Below, one piece after another: positions 33,196 to 42,899 of a stretch of 64,000 bases of DNA (position 1 is its first letter; every line of letters starts with the position of its first letter). Origin of the DNA: Candidatus Aalborgicola bjergmarkensis. GTDB lineage: Bacteria; Pseudomonadota; Gammaproteobacteria; Burkholderiales; Burkholderiaceae_C. A model generated the notes under the pieces. It did not search any database. It saw only the letters and a list, made by a program, of their open reading frames with translations, and was not told the DNA's origin. The stretch lies in contig JADJFE010000012.1 in NCBI GenBank assembly GCA_016708725.1, positions 62,001-126,000 of the forward strand. Direction: 5' to 3'. The position numbers were made by a program, and so were the translations under genes.

Positions 33196-35379
33196 AGCGA
33201 TGTTCTGAACAATCCGCACCCTTTCGGCTCGGAAAAGACCAACACCATGTTCTTGCCGTTCAGTACACGCTCGCCCAAGTACCTCGATCCGGCCAGTTCG
33301 TACTCCAACGATGAAACGCCCTTTACCTACCAGATATACGAGCCACCTTATGGCTACCACTACCTCAAGCGTCCGTATGAACTGGTGGGGCGGGCTGCTG
33401 CGTCTTTGGCCGATACGCATTACCTGGACAAAAACGGCCAGGCATTGCCGGACGATGCTCCGGGTGAGCGCATTGCGGAAACGGTGTTTGACATCCCCAT
33501 CAAGCAAGGCATCCGGTTTGCACCGCATCCGGCCTTTGCCAAAGACGGCAAAGACGGTAAAGACGGTAAAGGGGAGCTGCTGTACCACAAACTGCAGCGC
33601 ACGGATGTGGCAGATAAGTACAAGGTCACGGACTTCAAGGAAACCGGCACGCGTGAGCTGACGGCCCATGACTACGTGTATGCCATTCGCCGTCTGGCTA
33701 CGCCGCGTGTCAAGTCACCCTCGTTCTCCACGATGGCGGACTACATCGTGGGCTTCAAGGAGTACGGTGCGCGCATCGCTACTATCGACAAGGAACTGCG
33801 CAAAAAGCTGGCACCTACCGACCGTGATCTGCCGTTTCTGGACTTTCGTCAATACGACTTTCCTGGCGTACATGCCGTGGATACGCATACCCTGCGGATT
33901 CGTATCAAAGGGAAATACCCGCAATTCAAATACTGGCTGGCCATGAGTTTCTTTGCCCCTATTCCGTGGGAGGCAGAGAGTTTTTATGCCCAGCCCGGAA
34001 TGGCCGCCAAGAACCTGACGCTCAATTATTGGCCGGTCGGAACAGGCCCGTACATGCTGACAGATTATGTGGAAAACCGGCGCCATGTGCTGGAGCGCAA
34101 TCCGAATTTTCATGGCGACACCTACCCTTGCGAAGGTGAGCCGGGGGATCGTGAAAAAGGCTATCTGGACGATTGCGGCAAACCCCTGCCATTCGTCGAC
34201 AAAATAGTTTTTGATATCGAAAAGGAAGGTGTGCCACTGCAGGCCAAGTTCATGCAGGGTTACTACGATTCGCCCGCCATCGAACGCCTGGACCAGGGAA
34301 CCAGCCTGCTCGTTGCCATGGGGGACTCGCGTGAAAAAGAAAAGGAGTACCGCGAGAAGGGACTCAAATTACCCACCAGTATCGAAGCCAGCAGCTGGTA
34401 CATGGGTTTTAACTGGCTTGACCCGGTGGTGGGCAAGGGCAACACGCCGCAGGAGATGGAGCGCAACCGCAAACTGCGCCAAGCTTTGTCGATTGCCATC
34501 GACTGGGACGAGCACATTGCCATCTTTGAAAAGGGCCAGGGGATGGGTGCACATGGCCCACTGCCGCCGTCCTTGTTTGGCTACCGCGCGGATGGGCCGG
34601 CGGCATTCAATCCGGTGGTATTCACGCGCGGTACCGATGGCAAACCCGTGCGCCGCCCGATTGAAGATGCCAAACGTCTGCTGGCCGAATCCGGTTATCC
34701 CGATGGACGCGATGCGCGCACCGGCAAACCCCTGGTGCTCAATTTTGATTACCAAAGCGCCGCATCGCCCGGCACCAAGGCCTTGCTGGACTGGTATGTA
34801 CGGCAGTTTGCCAAAATCGGCGTGCAACTGGAAATACGCGCCACCGACTACAACCGCTTTCAGGACAAGATGACCAAGGGTTCGGTACAAATCTTCTTCT
34901 GGGGCTGGCTGGCGGATTATCCCGATGCCGAAAACTTCCTGTTCATGCTGTATGGTCCCAATTCCAAGGCACTGACCAATGGCAACGGCGAGAACAACAC
35001 TAATTACCAGAATCCGGTTTTTGATGCGCTGTACGAGCAGATGAAGTTTCTGGATGATGGAGCGCAAAAGCAGGTGTTGATCGACCAGATGATCAGCACC
35101 GTCCAGCACGATGCGATCTGGAGCTTTGGCTATTTCCCAACCTCCGCTGCTGCTTACCATCAGTGGGTCTATAACGGGAAACCCACACAAATCGTGCGCA
35201 ACCACATCGGCTATTTGCGTCTGGACCCGGCATTACGCGCCCGCAAATTGGCCGAATGGAACAAACCCATCTGGTGGCCCATTCCCTTGTTGGCACTGCT
35301 TCTGGTCGGTGCCGTGGTTCCCGCCTGGCTGGGATGGCGTCGCCGGGAGCGCGCAACTGCGGGAGGAGCTACCACATGA
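33130..35379 (+). CDS. Peptide ABC transporter binding lipoprotein with C-terminal membrane anchor (YejA-like)
   Basis: The 749-residue family-5 solute-binding protein should capture oligopeptides in the periplasm for the permease encoded next to it. It starts MVHTKLKTWVLACLLGMGL and has the lipobox LAGC at Cys22. Binding-domain marks include YAIRRLATPRVKSPSF, GTGPYMLTDY, NRKLRQALSIAIDWDEHI and FFWGWLADYPDAENFLF. Unusually, it ends in a hydrophobic helix (PIPLLALLLVGAVVPAWLGW) followed by RRRER. It may therefore be held at both ends, by lipid and by a membrane helix. A KDG repeat of three 9-base units lies at 33541-33567. Its stop overlaps the first permease start by four bases. Confidence 0.87.
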   Translation: MVHTKLKTWVLACLLGMGLAGCSDVLNNPHPFGSEKTNTMFLPFSTRSPKYLDPASSYSNDETPFTYQIYEPPYGYHYLKRPYELVGRAAASLADTHYLDKNGQALPDDAPGERIAETVFDIPIKQGIRFAPHPAFAKDGKDGKDGKGELLYHKLQRTDVADKYKVTDFKETGTRELTAHDYVYAIRRLATPRVKSPSFSTMADYIVGFKEYGARIATIDKELRKKLAPTDRDLPFLDFRQYDFPGVHAVDTHTLRIRIKGKYPQFKYWLAMSFFAPIPWEAESFYAQPGMAAKNLTLNYWPVGTGPYMLTDYVENRRHVLERNPNFHGDTYPCEGEPGDREKGYLDDCGKPLPFVDKIVFDIEKEGVPLQAKFMQGYYDSPAIERLDQGTSLLVAMGDSREKEKEYREKGLKLPTSIEASSWYMGFNWLDPVVGKGNTPQEMERNRKLRQALSIAIDWDEHIAIFEKGQGMGAHGPLPPSLFGYRADGPAAFNPVVFTRGTDGKPVRRPIEDAKRLLAESGYPDGRDARTGKPLVLNFDYQSAASPGTKALLDWYVRQFAKIGVQLEIRATDYNRFQDKMTKGSVQIFFWGWLADYPDAENFLFMLYGPNSKALTNGNGENNTNYQNPVFDALYEQMKFLDDGAQKQVLIDQMISTVQHDAIWSFGYFPTSAAAYHQWVYNGKPTQIVRNHIGYLRLDPALRARKLAEWNKPIWWPIPLLALLLVGAVVPAWLGWRRRERATAGGATT
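33541..33567 (+). repeat. Nine-base tandem repeat in the binding-protein gene
   Basis: AAAGACGGC/T is repeated three times in frame and encodes Lys-Asp-Gly three times, followed by KGE. It sits in a surface loop between two binding-domain segments. Copy-number change would not shift the frame. Confidence 0.85.
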
Positions 35380-36353
35380 TCAACTACATCCTGCGGCGTC
35401 TGGGTTATGGGTTGCTGATTCTGATTGGCGTCAACCTGTTTACCTTCATCCTGTTCTTTGCCTTGAACACCCCGGATGACATGGCGCGCATGAACATTGG
35501 CGGCAAGCGTGTTTCGCAGGATGCCATCGAAAAATGGAAAAAAGAGCGTGGCTACGACAAGCCGCTTTTGTGGAATACGGCTAAACCCGGCGTGGAACAA
35601 GCGACTGACACTATCTTTTTTGAGCGTTCCGTACAATTGTTTGCCTTGGACTTTGGCTCCTCCGACAGTGGCCGCGACATTGGTTATGAACTGCGCAAAC
35701 GCATGTGGCCGTCTTTGGCATTGGCGCTGCCGACCTTCCTGCTGGGCACCTTTGTCGTCATTGTTTTTGCCCTGCTGATGGTGTTCTTTCGCAGTACCTA
35801 CCTGGAGTTCTGGGGCTTCACCCTGGCGGTGCTGCTATTGTCCATTTCTTCGCTGTTTTACATTCTGCTGGGACAATTCCTGTTCAGCAAGGTACTCAAG
35901 CTCGTACCCATTTCTGGTTTTTCCGGCGGAATGGATGCCTTCGTCTTTCTGGCGCTGCCCGTGGCTATCGGCCTGGTATCGCGTTTAGGGGCGGAAGCGA
36001 TCCTGTTTCGCACCCTGTTTCTGGAAGAAGTTGGCAAGGACTATGTGCGCACAGCCCGCTCCAAGGGCTTGTCGGAGCCAAGGGTACTGTTTGGCCATGT
36101 GCTGCGCAATGCACTGCTGCCGATTCTCACCAGCACGGTGGCGGTATTACCGCTGCTGTTCATGGGTGCCCTGATCATGGAGTCGTTTTTTGGCATTCCG
36201 GGTCTGGGCAGCTACACGATTGACGCCATCAATGCCCAGGACTTCGCGGTCGTGCGTGCCATGGTATTCGTTGGCTCGGTGTTGTACATCATTGGGTTGA
36301 TACTCACCGACATCTCGTACACCATTGCCGACCCCCGTATCCGTCTGGGCTAA
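35376..36353 (+). CDS. Peptide ABC transporter permease (YejB/OppB-like)
   Basis: The 325-residue permease starts MINYILRRLGYGLLILIGVN after GGGAGG and has six membrane helices with the coupling motif DYVRTARSKGLSEPRVLFGHVLRNALLP that contacts the ATPase. A periplasmic loop of about 90 residues follows the first helix, as in YejB. It is coupled to the binding-protein gene by ATGA. It pairs with the next permease. Confidence 0.92.
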   Translation: MINYILRRLGYGLLILIGVNLFTFILFFALNTPDDMARMNIGGKRVSQDAIEKWKKERGYDKPLLWNTAKPGVEQATDTIFFERSVQLFALDFGSSDSGRDIGYELRKRMWPSLALALPTFLLGTFVVIVFALLMVFFRSTYLEFWGFTLAVLLLSISSLFYILLGQFLFSKVLKLVPISGFSGGMDAFVFLALPVAIGLVSRLGAEAILFRTLFLEEVGKDYVRTARSKGLSEPRVLFGHVLRNALLPILTSTVAVLPLLFMGALIMESFFGIPGLGSYTIDAINAQDFAVVRAMVFVGSVLYIIGLILTDISYTIADPRIRLG

Positions 36354-36370
36354 AGCCATAAAACTACACC

Positions 36371-37765
36371 ATGCCAAAACCTGTTTTTCTTGCCACGGAT
36401 ATTGTTTTATACCTGTTGCTGGCAGCGCTGGCCTTGTATGTGCGGCATGCCCGGCGCACGCCCGGATTGCGTGAAAACTGGCGCAGCGTGCTGCACGACC
36501 CGGCTGCCATGTCGGCTTCCGTGGTGCTGGGGGTATTTCTGCTGATCTCTGTGCTGGATTCGATTCATTTCCGCACCCTCTTGCCTCCGGCCCCCGGTGC
36601 TGCCGCCAACGCGGCGCCTGCCTATTCCACCACCACCTTGTCGCTGCTGGACCAGCTGCTTAGTGCGCGGCGCCAAGCGCGGGAAAAAACCTACTCCGTA
36701 CCCTTGGCTACACACCAGTTTTCCAAGGAAACCATGCAGGTGCAGGGCAAAAGCGTGCGCGACTTTCCCCGGCTGAATTTTGGCGGCGCGCACCTGCAAG
36801 ACCCGCAGAAAGACTGGGCCGCTGACGTGCTTGCCCGCTCGACCGCAGGGCTTGCCGGGGGAGCGGTCGTGGCTTTGGCCTTATGGCTGGCATTGGCCAG
36901 GAGGCGTGGTTCAAGCCCCATTCCCTGGCGCGCCATACTGGGCACTGCCACCGTGTTGCTGCTGCTGTGCGGCTGGTGTGCGGCCGTGTGGCCCTACTAC
37001 CATGTCCTTGGCACCGACCAGACGGGCAACGACGTGCTCTACCAGGGCTTGAAATCCATCCGCACGGCCATGGTCATTGGCGCCATGGCGACCTTGGCAA
37101 CCCTGCCTTTTGCCATCCTGTTCGGCATCCTGGCGGGCTACTTCAAGGGCTGGGTGGACGATGCCATCCAGTATTTTTACACCGTGCTGTCTTCCATCCC
37201 TTCGGTGCTGCTGATTTCGGCCTTTGTGCTGATGATCCAGGTTTTCATCGACAAAAACCCCAACCTGTTTGAAACCGGCCTGGAGCGTGCCGATATACGG
37301 CTCTTTTTGTTGTCCCTGATTCTGGGCTTGACGGGTTGGGCCACGCTGGCGCGGCTGCTGCGGGCTGAAACACTCAAACTCGGTGAGCTGGACTACGTGC
37401 AGGCCGCACGCGCTTTTGGCGTATCGGACCTCGGCATCATGCGCCGCCATATTGTCCCCAATGTGATGCACATTGTGCTCATCGTGGCCGTGCTCGATTT
37501 TTCCGGGCTGGTGCTGCTGGAGGCTGTGTTGTCGTATGTCGGCGTCGGCGTTGATCCCAGCACCAACAGCTTTGGCACCATGATCAACAGCGCCCGTACC
37601 GAGTTGGCGCGTGATCCCACTGTCTGGTGGAATCTTCTGGCCGGGTTTACCTTGATGGTGACCCTGGTGCTTTCCCTGCAACTGTTTGCCCGCGCCGTGC
37701 AGGAAGCCTTCGATCCACGCGCACGCGCTTTCCGCGTGCGGCGCACCGCACCAATTGCCAGGTAG
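36371..37765 (+). CDS. Peptide ABC transporter permease, enlarged (YejE/OppC-like)
   Basis: The 464-residue permease has the OppC C-terminal half: GILAGYFKGWVDDAIQYFYT, the coupling motif DYVQAARAFGVSDLGIMRRHIVPN and VGVGVDPSTNSFGTMI. The N-terminal part has a membrane helix, a long periplasmic segment (LLPPAPGAA to FGGAHLQDPQKDW) and a further helix before GTDQTGNDVLYQG. This makes it about 120 residues longer than YejE of E. coli. It lies 17 bases after the first permease and eight before the ATPase gene. Confidence 0.9.
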   Translation: MPKPVFLATDIVLYLLLAALALYVRHARRTPGLRENWRSVLHDPAAMSASVVLGVFLLISVLDSIHFRTLLPPAPGAAANAAPAYSTTTLSLLDQLLSARRQAREKTYSVPLATHQFSKETMQVQGKSVRDFPRLNFGGAHLQDPQKDWAADVLARSTAGLAGGAVVALALWLALARRRGSSPIPWRAILGTATVLLLLCGWCAAVWPYYHVLGTDQTGNDVLYQGLKSIRTAMVIGAMATLATLPFAILFGILAGYFKGWVDDAIQYFYTVLSSIPSVLLISAFVLMIQVFIDKNPNLFETGLERADIRLFLLSLILGLTGWATLARLLRAETLKLGELDYVQAARAFGVSDLGIMRRHIVPNVMHIVLIVAVLDFSGLVLLEAVLSYVGVGVDPSTNSFGTMINSARTELARDPTVWWNLLAGFTLMVTLVLSLQLFARAVQEAFDPRARAFRVRRTAPIAR

Positions 37766-37773
37766 GAGACCAC

Positions 37774-39603
37774 ATGCTGCGCATTGAAAACCTCACGACC
37801 GACATTGCAACGGACAGCGGCCTGGTTCGTGCCGTGGATGCACTGACACTGACGCTGGAACGTGGTGAAACCTTTGCCCTGGTCGGGGAATCCGGCTGCG
37901 GCAAGTCGATGACCGCGCTATCCTTGCTGCGCTTGTTGCCGGACAGTGGCCGCATCAGCGCCGGTTGCATCGATCTGGATGGCACCGACATTGCGCAGTT
38001 GCCCGAAGCCCGCATGCGCGACGTGCGGGGCAAACGCATCAGCATCATCTTTCAGGAGCCGGGGACCAGCCTTAATCCGGTGATGACGGTGGGACGCCAG
38101 ATTACCGAAGTCATTGAGCGCCACACCCCGCTGCGTGGCACGGCTGCCCACGCCCAGGCGCTGGATTGGTTGCAGCGCGTGGGCATTCCCGAGCCCGAGC
38201 GGCGCATCCACAACTACCCCTTCCAACTCTCCGGCGGTCAAAAGCAACGGGTGATGATTGCCATTGCACTGGCTGCCGAGCCACAGATCGTTATCGCCGA
38301 CGAGCCAACAACGGCGCTGGATGTGACCATTCAGGCGCAGATTCTGGATTTGCTCAAAGAGTTGCAAGCCGCGCGCAATATGACCCTGCTATTGATTACG
38401 CACGACCTGGCGGTAGTGAAAAGCATGGCACACCGGGTTGCGCTGATGTACGCCGGTCAGGTCATCGAAGTGGCTGACGCCAAGGACTTTTTTGCCCAGC
38501 CGCTGCACCCTTATGCCGCTAATTTGTTTGGCGCCTTGCCAGAATTTAGCAAACGCGGGCACGCCCTGGCCTCCATTCCCGGAACCGTGCCACCCTTGAA
38601 CCAGGCATTCACCGGCTGCCGCTTTGCCGAACGCTGTGGCAGCGCCATGGAGCACTGCCGCAACGCCCCGCCGGAGCTGCACACGGTTCGCGCCAATCAT
38701 GCCGTACGCTGCGTCTTGTACCAGGATGCAGGGTACGAGGTGCCGGTTCAGGCGCAAGACCTTGGCGGCGATACCACTGCCCCGACTCCTGCCCATGCCC
38801 CTACTGAAACGCTACTGGAAGTACGTGACTATTGCGTCTGGTTTCCTATTCGCAAAGGCTTGCTGCAACGCACCGTCGGCTACGTCAAGGCCGTGGATGG
38901 CGTATCTTTCTCCCTGGCTCCTGGGCGCACACTGGCCCTGGTCGGTGAATCGGGCAGCGGCAAAACCACGGTTGGCAAGGGCATCTTGCAACTGTTGCGC
39001 CACAATGCCCACATCCGGGGCACCGCCACGCTGCAGGGGCAATCCTTGCACCAGCTCCAGGGCGCTGCCTTGCGCCGTGTGCGCCGCACGGCACAGATCG
39101 TGTTTCAGGACCCATTCGCTTCACTCAACCCACGCATGCGTGTGCAGGACATTCTGGCCGAAGGCGTTGCATCCCTGTGTCCCGAAGTCACCGCCGCACA
39201 ACGCACCCAACGGCTGCTTGCATTGCTGGATCGGGTCGGTTTGCGCCCCGATGTGCTCACACGCTACCCCCATGAATTCTCGGGTGGGCAGCGCCAACGT
39301 CTGGCCATTGCTCGTGCGCTGGCGGTCGAACCACAACTGATCGTTGCCGACGAACCGACCTCGGCGCTGGATGTCTCGGTACAGGCTCAAATTCTGAATC
39401 TCCTGCAGGAATTGCAACAGGAGCTGGGCGTGGCTTACCTGTTTATTACCCATAATTTTGGCGTGGTCGAATACCTGGCGCACGACATTGCCGTCATGCA
39501 AAATGGCCGCTTGGTGGAAATGGGTACGGCCGATGCGGTATTGTCCCATCCACAACACGACTACACCCGCTCCTTGCTTGCTGCAGTACCCCGTTTGCAT
39601 TAG
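37774..39603 (+). CDS. Fused double ATPase of the peptide transporter (YejF-like)
   Basis: The 609-residue ATPase holds both nucleotide-binding domains in one chain, the Yej arrangement. The first has GESGCGKSMTALSLL, FQLSGGQKQRVMIA and VIADEPTTALDVTIQ; the second GESGSGKTTVGKGIL, EFSGGQRQRLAIAR and IVADEPTSALDVSVQ. A cysteine-rich oligopeptide-transporter tail (CRFAERCGSAMEHC) lies between them. The ATG at 37774 follows TAGGAG. A longer frame would start inside the permease gene. In enterics YejABEF imports peptides and microcin C; the substrate here is unknown. Confidence 0.92.
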   Translation: MLRIENLTTDIATDSGLVRAVDALTLTLERGETFALVGESGCGKSMTALSLLRLLPDSGRISAGCIDLDGTDIAQLPEARMRDVRGKRISIIFQEPGTSLNPVMTVGRQITEVIERHTPLRGTAAHAQALDWLQRVGIPEPERRIHNYPFQLSGGQKQRVMIAIALAAEPQIVIADEPTTALDVTIQAQILDLLKELQAARNMTLLLITHDLAVVKSMAHRVALMYAGQVIEVADAKDFFAQPLHPYAANLFGALPEFSKRGHALASIPGTVPPLNQAFTGCRFAERCGSAMEHCRNAPPELHTVRANHAVRCVLYQDAGYEVPVQAQDLGGDTTAPTPAHAPTETLLEVRDYCVWFPIRKGLLQRTVGYVKAVDGVSFSLAPGRTLALVGESGSGKTTVGKGILQLLRHNAHIRGTATLQGQSLHQLQGAALRRVRRTAQIVFQDPFASLNPRMRVQDILAEGVASLCPEVTAAQRTQRLLALLDRVGLRPDVLTRYPHEFSGGQRQRLAIARALAVEPQLIVADEPTSALDVSVQAQILNLLQELQQELGVAYLFITHNFGVVEYLAHDIAVMQNGRLVEMGTADAVLSHPQHDYTRSLLAAVPRLH

Positions 39604-39616
39604 GCTGGCATCTCGT

Positions 39617-40942
39617 ATGAACAAAAAAGTCTTTATCAAAACCTTTGGCTGTCAGATGAACGAATACGATTCGGACAAGATGGCCGATGTATTGCACGCT
39701 GCGCAAGGCTACGAGCCAACAGAGAATGTGGAAGAAGCCGACCTGATTGTTTTCAACACCTGCTCGGTTCGTGAGAAAGCGCAGGAAAAAGTGTTTTCGG
39801 ATTTGGGCAGGGTGCGCCACCTGAAGAAAAACGGCGTGCAAATCGCCGTTGGCGGTTGCGTTGCCAGCCAGGAGGGCGAGGCGATCATCGCCCGTGCGCC
39901 CTACGTGGACGTGGTATTTGGCCCGCAAACCCTGCACCGATTGCCCGAGCTGCTGCACCAGCGTGCCTTGCAAAACCGCTCCCAGGTGGACATCAGCTTC
40001 CCCGAAGTGGAGAAGTTTGACCATCTGCCACCCGCCAAGGTAGAAGGCGCATCGGCCTTTGTCAGCATCATGGAGGGGTGCTCGAAATACTGTAGCTATT
40101 GCGTGGTCCCCTACACCAGGGGCGAAGAGGTGAGCCGGCCATTTGAAGACGTTCTGGTGGAAGTCGCCGGGCTGGCTGACCAGGGCGTCAAGGAAGTTAC
40201 CCTGCTGGGGCAGAACGTCAACGCCTACCGTACCCCCATGTCGGCCACGGGCAGCAGCATGGCCGACTTTGCCACCTTGCTGGAATACGTCGCCGACATT
40301 CCTGGTATCGAGCGCTTGCGCTACACCACCAGCCATCCCAATGAATTCACCCCGGCGCTGATCGCCGCTTACGACAAAATCCCCAAGCTGGTAAGCCACT
40401 TACACCTGCCGGTACAGCATGGCAGTGACCGCATCCTGATGGCCATGAAACGCGGCTATACCGTCATGGAATACAAAAGCACCGTGCGTAAACTGCGCGC
40501 CATTCGCCCGGACATGGCCATGAGCAGTGACTTCATTGTCGGCTTCCCTGGAGAAACCGAAGACGACTTTGCCAGACTGATGAAACTGATTGATGACATC
40601 GGCTTCGACAACTCTTTCAGCTTCATATTCAGCCCCCGCCCCGGAACGCCCGCAGCCAATCTGCCGGATGACACCGCACACGCAATCAAGCTGCAGCGCT
40701 TGCAACAGGTACAAGCCACCATCAACGCCAATATGGCGCGCATCAGCGAAAGCCGTGTGGGCACAATCCAGCGTATCCTGGTCGAAGGCAACTCCAAACG
40801 CGATGCGGGCGAGTTGATGGGGCGCACCGAATGCAATCGGGTGGTGAACTTTGTGGGCACGCCGGACTTGCTAGGACAAATGATCAATGTGCGGATCACC
40901 GAAACACGCAGCTATACATTGCGTGGCGAGGTTTTTGCTTAG
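39617..40942 (+). CDS. miaB: tRNA-2-methylthio-N6-dimethylallyladenosine synthase MiaB
   Basis: MiaB is a radical-SAM enzyme that adds the methylthio group to i6A37 of tRNAs reading codons that start with U. The 441-residue protein has the N-terminal cluster cysteines (FGCQMNEYDSDKM, NTCSVREKA, GGCVASQEG), the radical-SAM CSKYCSYCVVPYTRGEE (CxxxCxxC), GFPGETEDDF, and a TRAM domain at the end (NSKRDAGELMGRTECNR). The ATG at 39617 gives the normal start. It is 13 bases after the ABC ATPase gene and might be read through from it. Confidence 0.96.
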   Translation: MNKKVFIKTFGCQMNEYDSDKMADVLHAAQGYEPTENVEEADLIVFNTCSVREKAQEKVFSDLGRVRHLKKNGVQIAVGGCVASQEGEAIIARAPYVDVVFGPQTLHRLPELLHQRALQNRSQVDISFPEVEKFDHLPPAKVEGASAFVSIMEGCSKYCSYCVVPYTRGEEVSRPFEDVLVEVAGLADQGVKEVTLLGQNVNAYRTPMSATGSSMADFATLLEYVADIPGIERLRYTTSHPNEFTPALIAAYDKIPKLVSHLHLPVQHGSDRILMAMKRGYTVMEYKSTVRKLRAIRPDMAMSSDFIVGFPGETEDDFARLMKLIDDIGFDNSFSFIFSPRPGTPAANLPDDTAHAIKLQRLQQVQATINANMARISESRVGTIQRILVEGNSKRDAGELMGRTECNRVVNFVGTPDLLGQMINVRITETRSYTLRGEVFA

Positions 40943-40977
40943 TCTTTTGCATTACTGTGCCGATAGTCTAGACTGTA

Positions 40978-40990
40978 TTCACGGATTCAG
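40978..40990 (+). promoter_or_regulatory. 13-base motif before the first fapA-like gene
   Basis: TTCACGGATTCAG occurs here and, identically, at 42866-42878 before the second fapA-like gene. It may mark a shared promoter or regulator site. Confidence 0.4.
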
Positions 40991-41108
40991 GCACCCCTTT
41001 CAATTCCGGTAGCACAAATGCTCAAGCTTCCAAGATTGTGATCCTTGCAAACTCATACCGGAATGGGGAAAGGTTATATTCCAGATCCTCCAGTGGAGAC
41101 AAGAAAAA

Positions 41109-42716
41109 ATGGACATCATTGCTGTAACGCTGATCGAAACCGACGGCAATATATTTTTGCGCGGTCAACCAAACGCTGCGCGCCCATCTGTGGATGCAAC
41201 CACGCTACACGAACTGTTGAAACACTCCAGTTTTTCCTCCTGCGTTTATGACGAAATCGCCATCTCCACTGCCGTCGAAGCATGCAACACCGCTACGGCC
41301 CCTTTTGCCATCCAGATCGCGCAGCGCCAAAACGCCAAAGTCGAAATCACCATCACGCCCGATGACATGCTGGCGGAACTCACCGTGACCCCACCACGCG
41401 GAGGCCATGCCGTCACCCTGCCTAGTCTGCAACAAGCACTGGCCGAATTTGGTGTCACATTTGGCATCGACCAGCAAGCACTTGAATGCGCTTGTGCCGC
41501 CGGCGCATGCAGTCATCTTTCGATTGCCCACGGCAAATTGCCCGAAAACGGCACAGACAGCAGCTTTGAGGAACTTGTTGATCAAACTTCCAACCGTGTG
41601 CCCCAGGTTAATGCCGATGGCCTGATCGATTACCGCGAGCATAGCAACATCACCGTAGTACACGCAGGCATGCCACTGATGCGCCGCACACCTGCCACAC
41701 CTGGAACTAACGGCAGCACAGTGCGCGGGAAACTGCTTCCCGCACGTGGTGGTCACGACGAACCCTATGCCGCCCAGGATCTGCTTGGCACCGAAGTCTC
41801 CAAAAATGACCCCAACATACTGGTTGCGGCTGTCAGCGGGCAAGCGGTACGTGTCAAAAGCGGTATGCAGGTTGAACCTGTGTTGCAATTGAACGATGTC
41901 AATATGGCCACGGGCAACATTCATTTTGACGGTACTGTCAACATCAAGGGTGACGTACTACAAAACATGCGTGTACAGGCCAGCGGCGATATCGTGGTTG
42001 GCGGCATGATCGATGGTGGGTTGCTCGAAGCCGGCGGCAACATCAACGTCACTGGCGGCATCATCGCCGGGGCCATCTTGCAGGCACAAGGAGCGATCAG
42101 CGCACTGTTCGCGCAAGGTGTGGAGTTACATGCAGGCTCCGTCATTGCACTGCATGACATGGCTTTGGAATGCAAACTGTATTCCGGCAACAGCATCATC
42201 ATTGGCGCTGAATCACATGGACACGGCCGCTTGATAGCGGGATCAGCCACGGCCATGATGCTTATCCAGGTACCCGTACTGGGGTCCGGCAAAAGTGCCG
42301 TCACCAAAATTACATTAGGTGAAAACCCGGAGTTGACCGAACGCTTCACTTCCCTGCTCAAACAGATCGCCAATGAAAAGGAATCCGAAAGCCACCTGGA
42401 CAAACTGTTCAAACAGGTGGTTGCAGCGGGCGACCCCAAAGGCATGTTGCCACGCATCAGGGCATCGCGACAGCATGCAATCCAGGTATGGGGCCAGTTG
42501 CTAGCGAAACGAAAGGCCATGGAAGAAGAAATGGCTCGTATGCTCCAAGCCAAACTCGAAATTGGCAGCAGCATATCGGGTGCTGTGGATCTGATCTTGG
42601 GCCCGAAACGCATCCGCTTGCGCCGCGACTTCAATGCCGGCACCTTCGCACTCGACGAAGCCCAAAACCTCGTCTACACCCCACTCAACGGCAAACCACA
42701 AGTGATGGAGTGTTGA
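41109..42716 (+). CDS. FapA family protein (DUF342)
   Basis: The 535-residue protein has the DUF342/FapA core. A first beta-rich part is followed by a right-handed helix of short repeats with G-x-I-x-V rhythm: GNIHFDGTVNIKGDVLQNMRV, GGNINVTGGI, ALECKLYSGNSIIIG. A coiled-coil and closing region (residues about 400-510) follow. FapA-type proteins have been linked to polar organelle placement and flagellar regulation in some Vibrio, but no role is known in this group. GGAG-type ribosome sequence (GTGGAGAC) lies upstream. The second gene of the family follows after 183 bases. Confidence 0.82.
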   Translation: MDIIAVTLIETDGNIFLRGQPNAARPSVDATTLHELLKHSSFSSCVYDEIAISTAVEACNTATAPFAIQIAQRQNAKVEITITPDDMLAELTVTPPRGGHAVTLPSLQQALAEFGVTFGIDQQALECACAAGACSHLSIAHGKLPENGTDSSFEELVDQTSNRVPQVNADGLIDYREHSNITVVHAGMPLMRRTPATPGTNGSTVRGKLLPARGGHDEPYAAQDLLGTEVSKNDPNILVAAVSGQAVRVKSGMQVEPVLQLNDVNMATGNIHFDGTVNIKGDVLQNMRVQASGDIVVGGMIDGGLLEAGGNINVTGGIIAGAILQAQGAISALFAQGVELHAGSVIALHDMALECKLYSGNSIIIGAESHGHGRLIAGSATAMMLIQVPVLGSGKSAVTKITLGENPELTERFTSLLKQIANEKESESHLDKLFKQVVAAGDPKGMLPRIRASRQHAIQVWGQLLAKRKAMEEEMARMLQAKLEIGSSISGAVDLILGPKRIRLRRDFNAGTFALDEAQNLVYTPLNGKPQVMEC

Positions 42717-42865
42717 TGTCGATTGAAATATGACCCAGTTTTTGAGGTCGCAGGTCGGTTTGTTTAATAATAAAGGCGGTCATGAAAATCTCACTTGTTG
42801 GGAGACTCTTGCATATTGGCTAACTCATTGAATTCAATTGATAAATATCCAAAAATGAACCATTT

Positions 42866-42878
42866 TTCACGGATTCAG
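42866..42878 (+). promoter_or_regulatory. 13-base motif before the second fapA-like gene
   Basis: An identical copy of TTCACGGATTCAG at 40978-40990. It lies 21 bases before the ATG at 42900. The intergenic region (42717-42899) is AT-rich and otherwise featureless. Confidence 0.4.
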
Positions 42879-42899
42879 AACTAGTACACTTGATTGACT

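Noticed and set aside
40965..40974. AGTCTAGACT palindrome after miaB
   Set aside because: It is a perfect 10-base palindrome, but short palindromes of this length occur by chance in 64 kb, and nothing else supports a site or terminator here.
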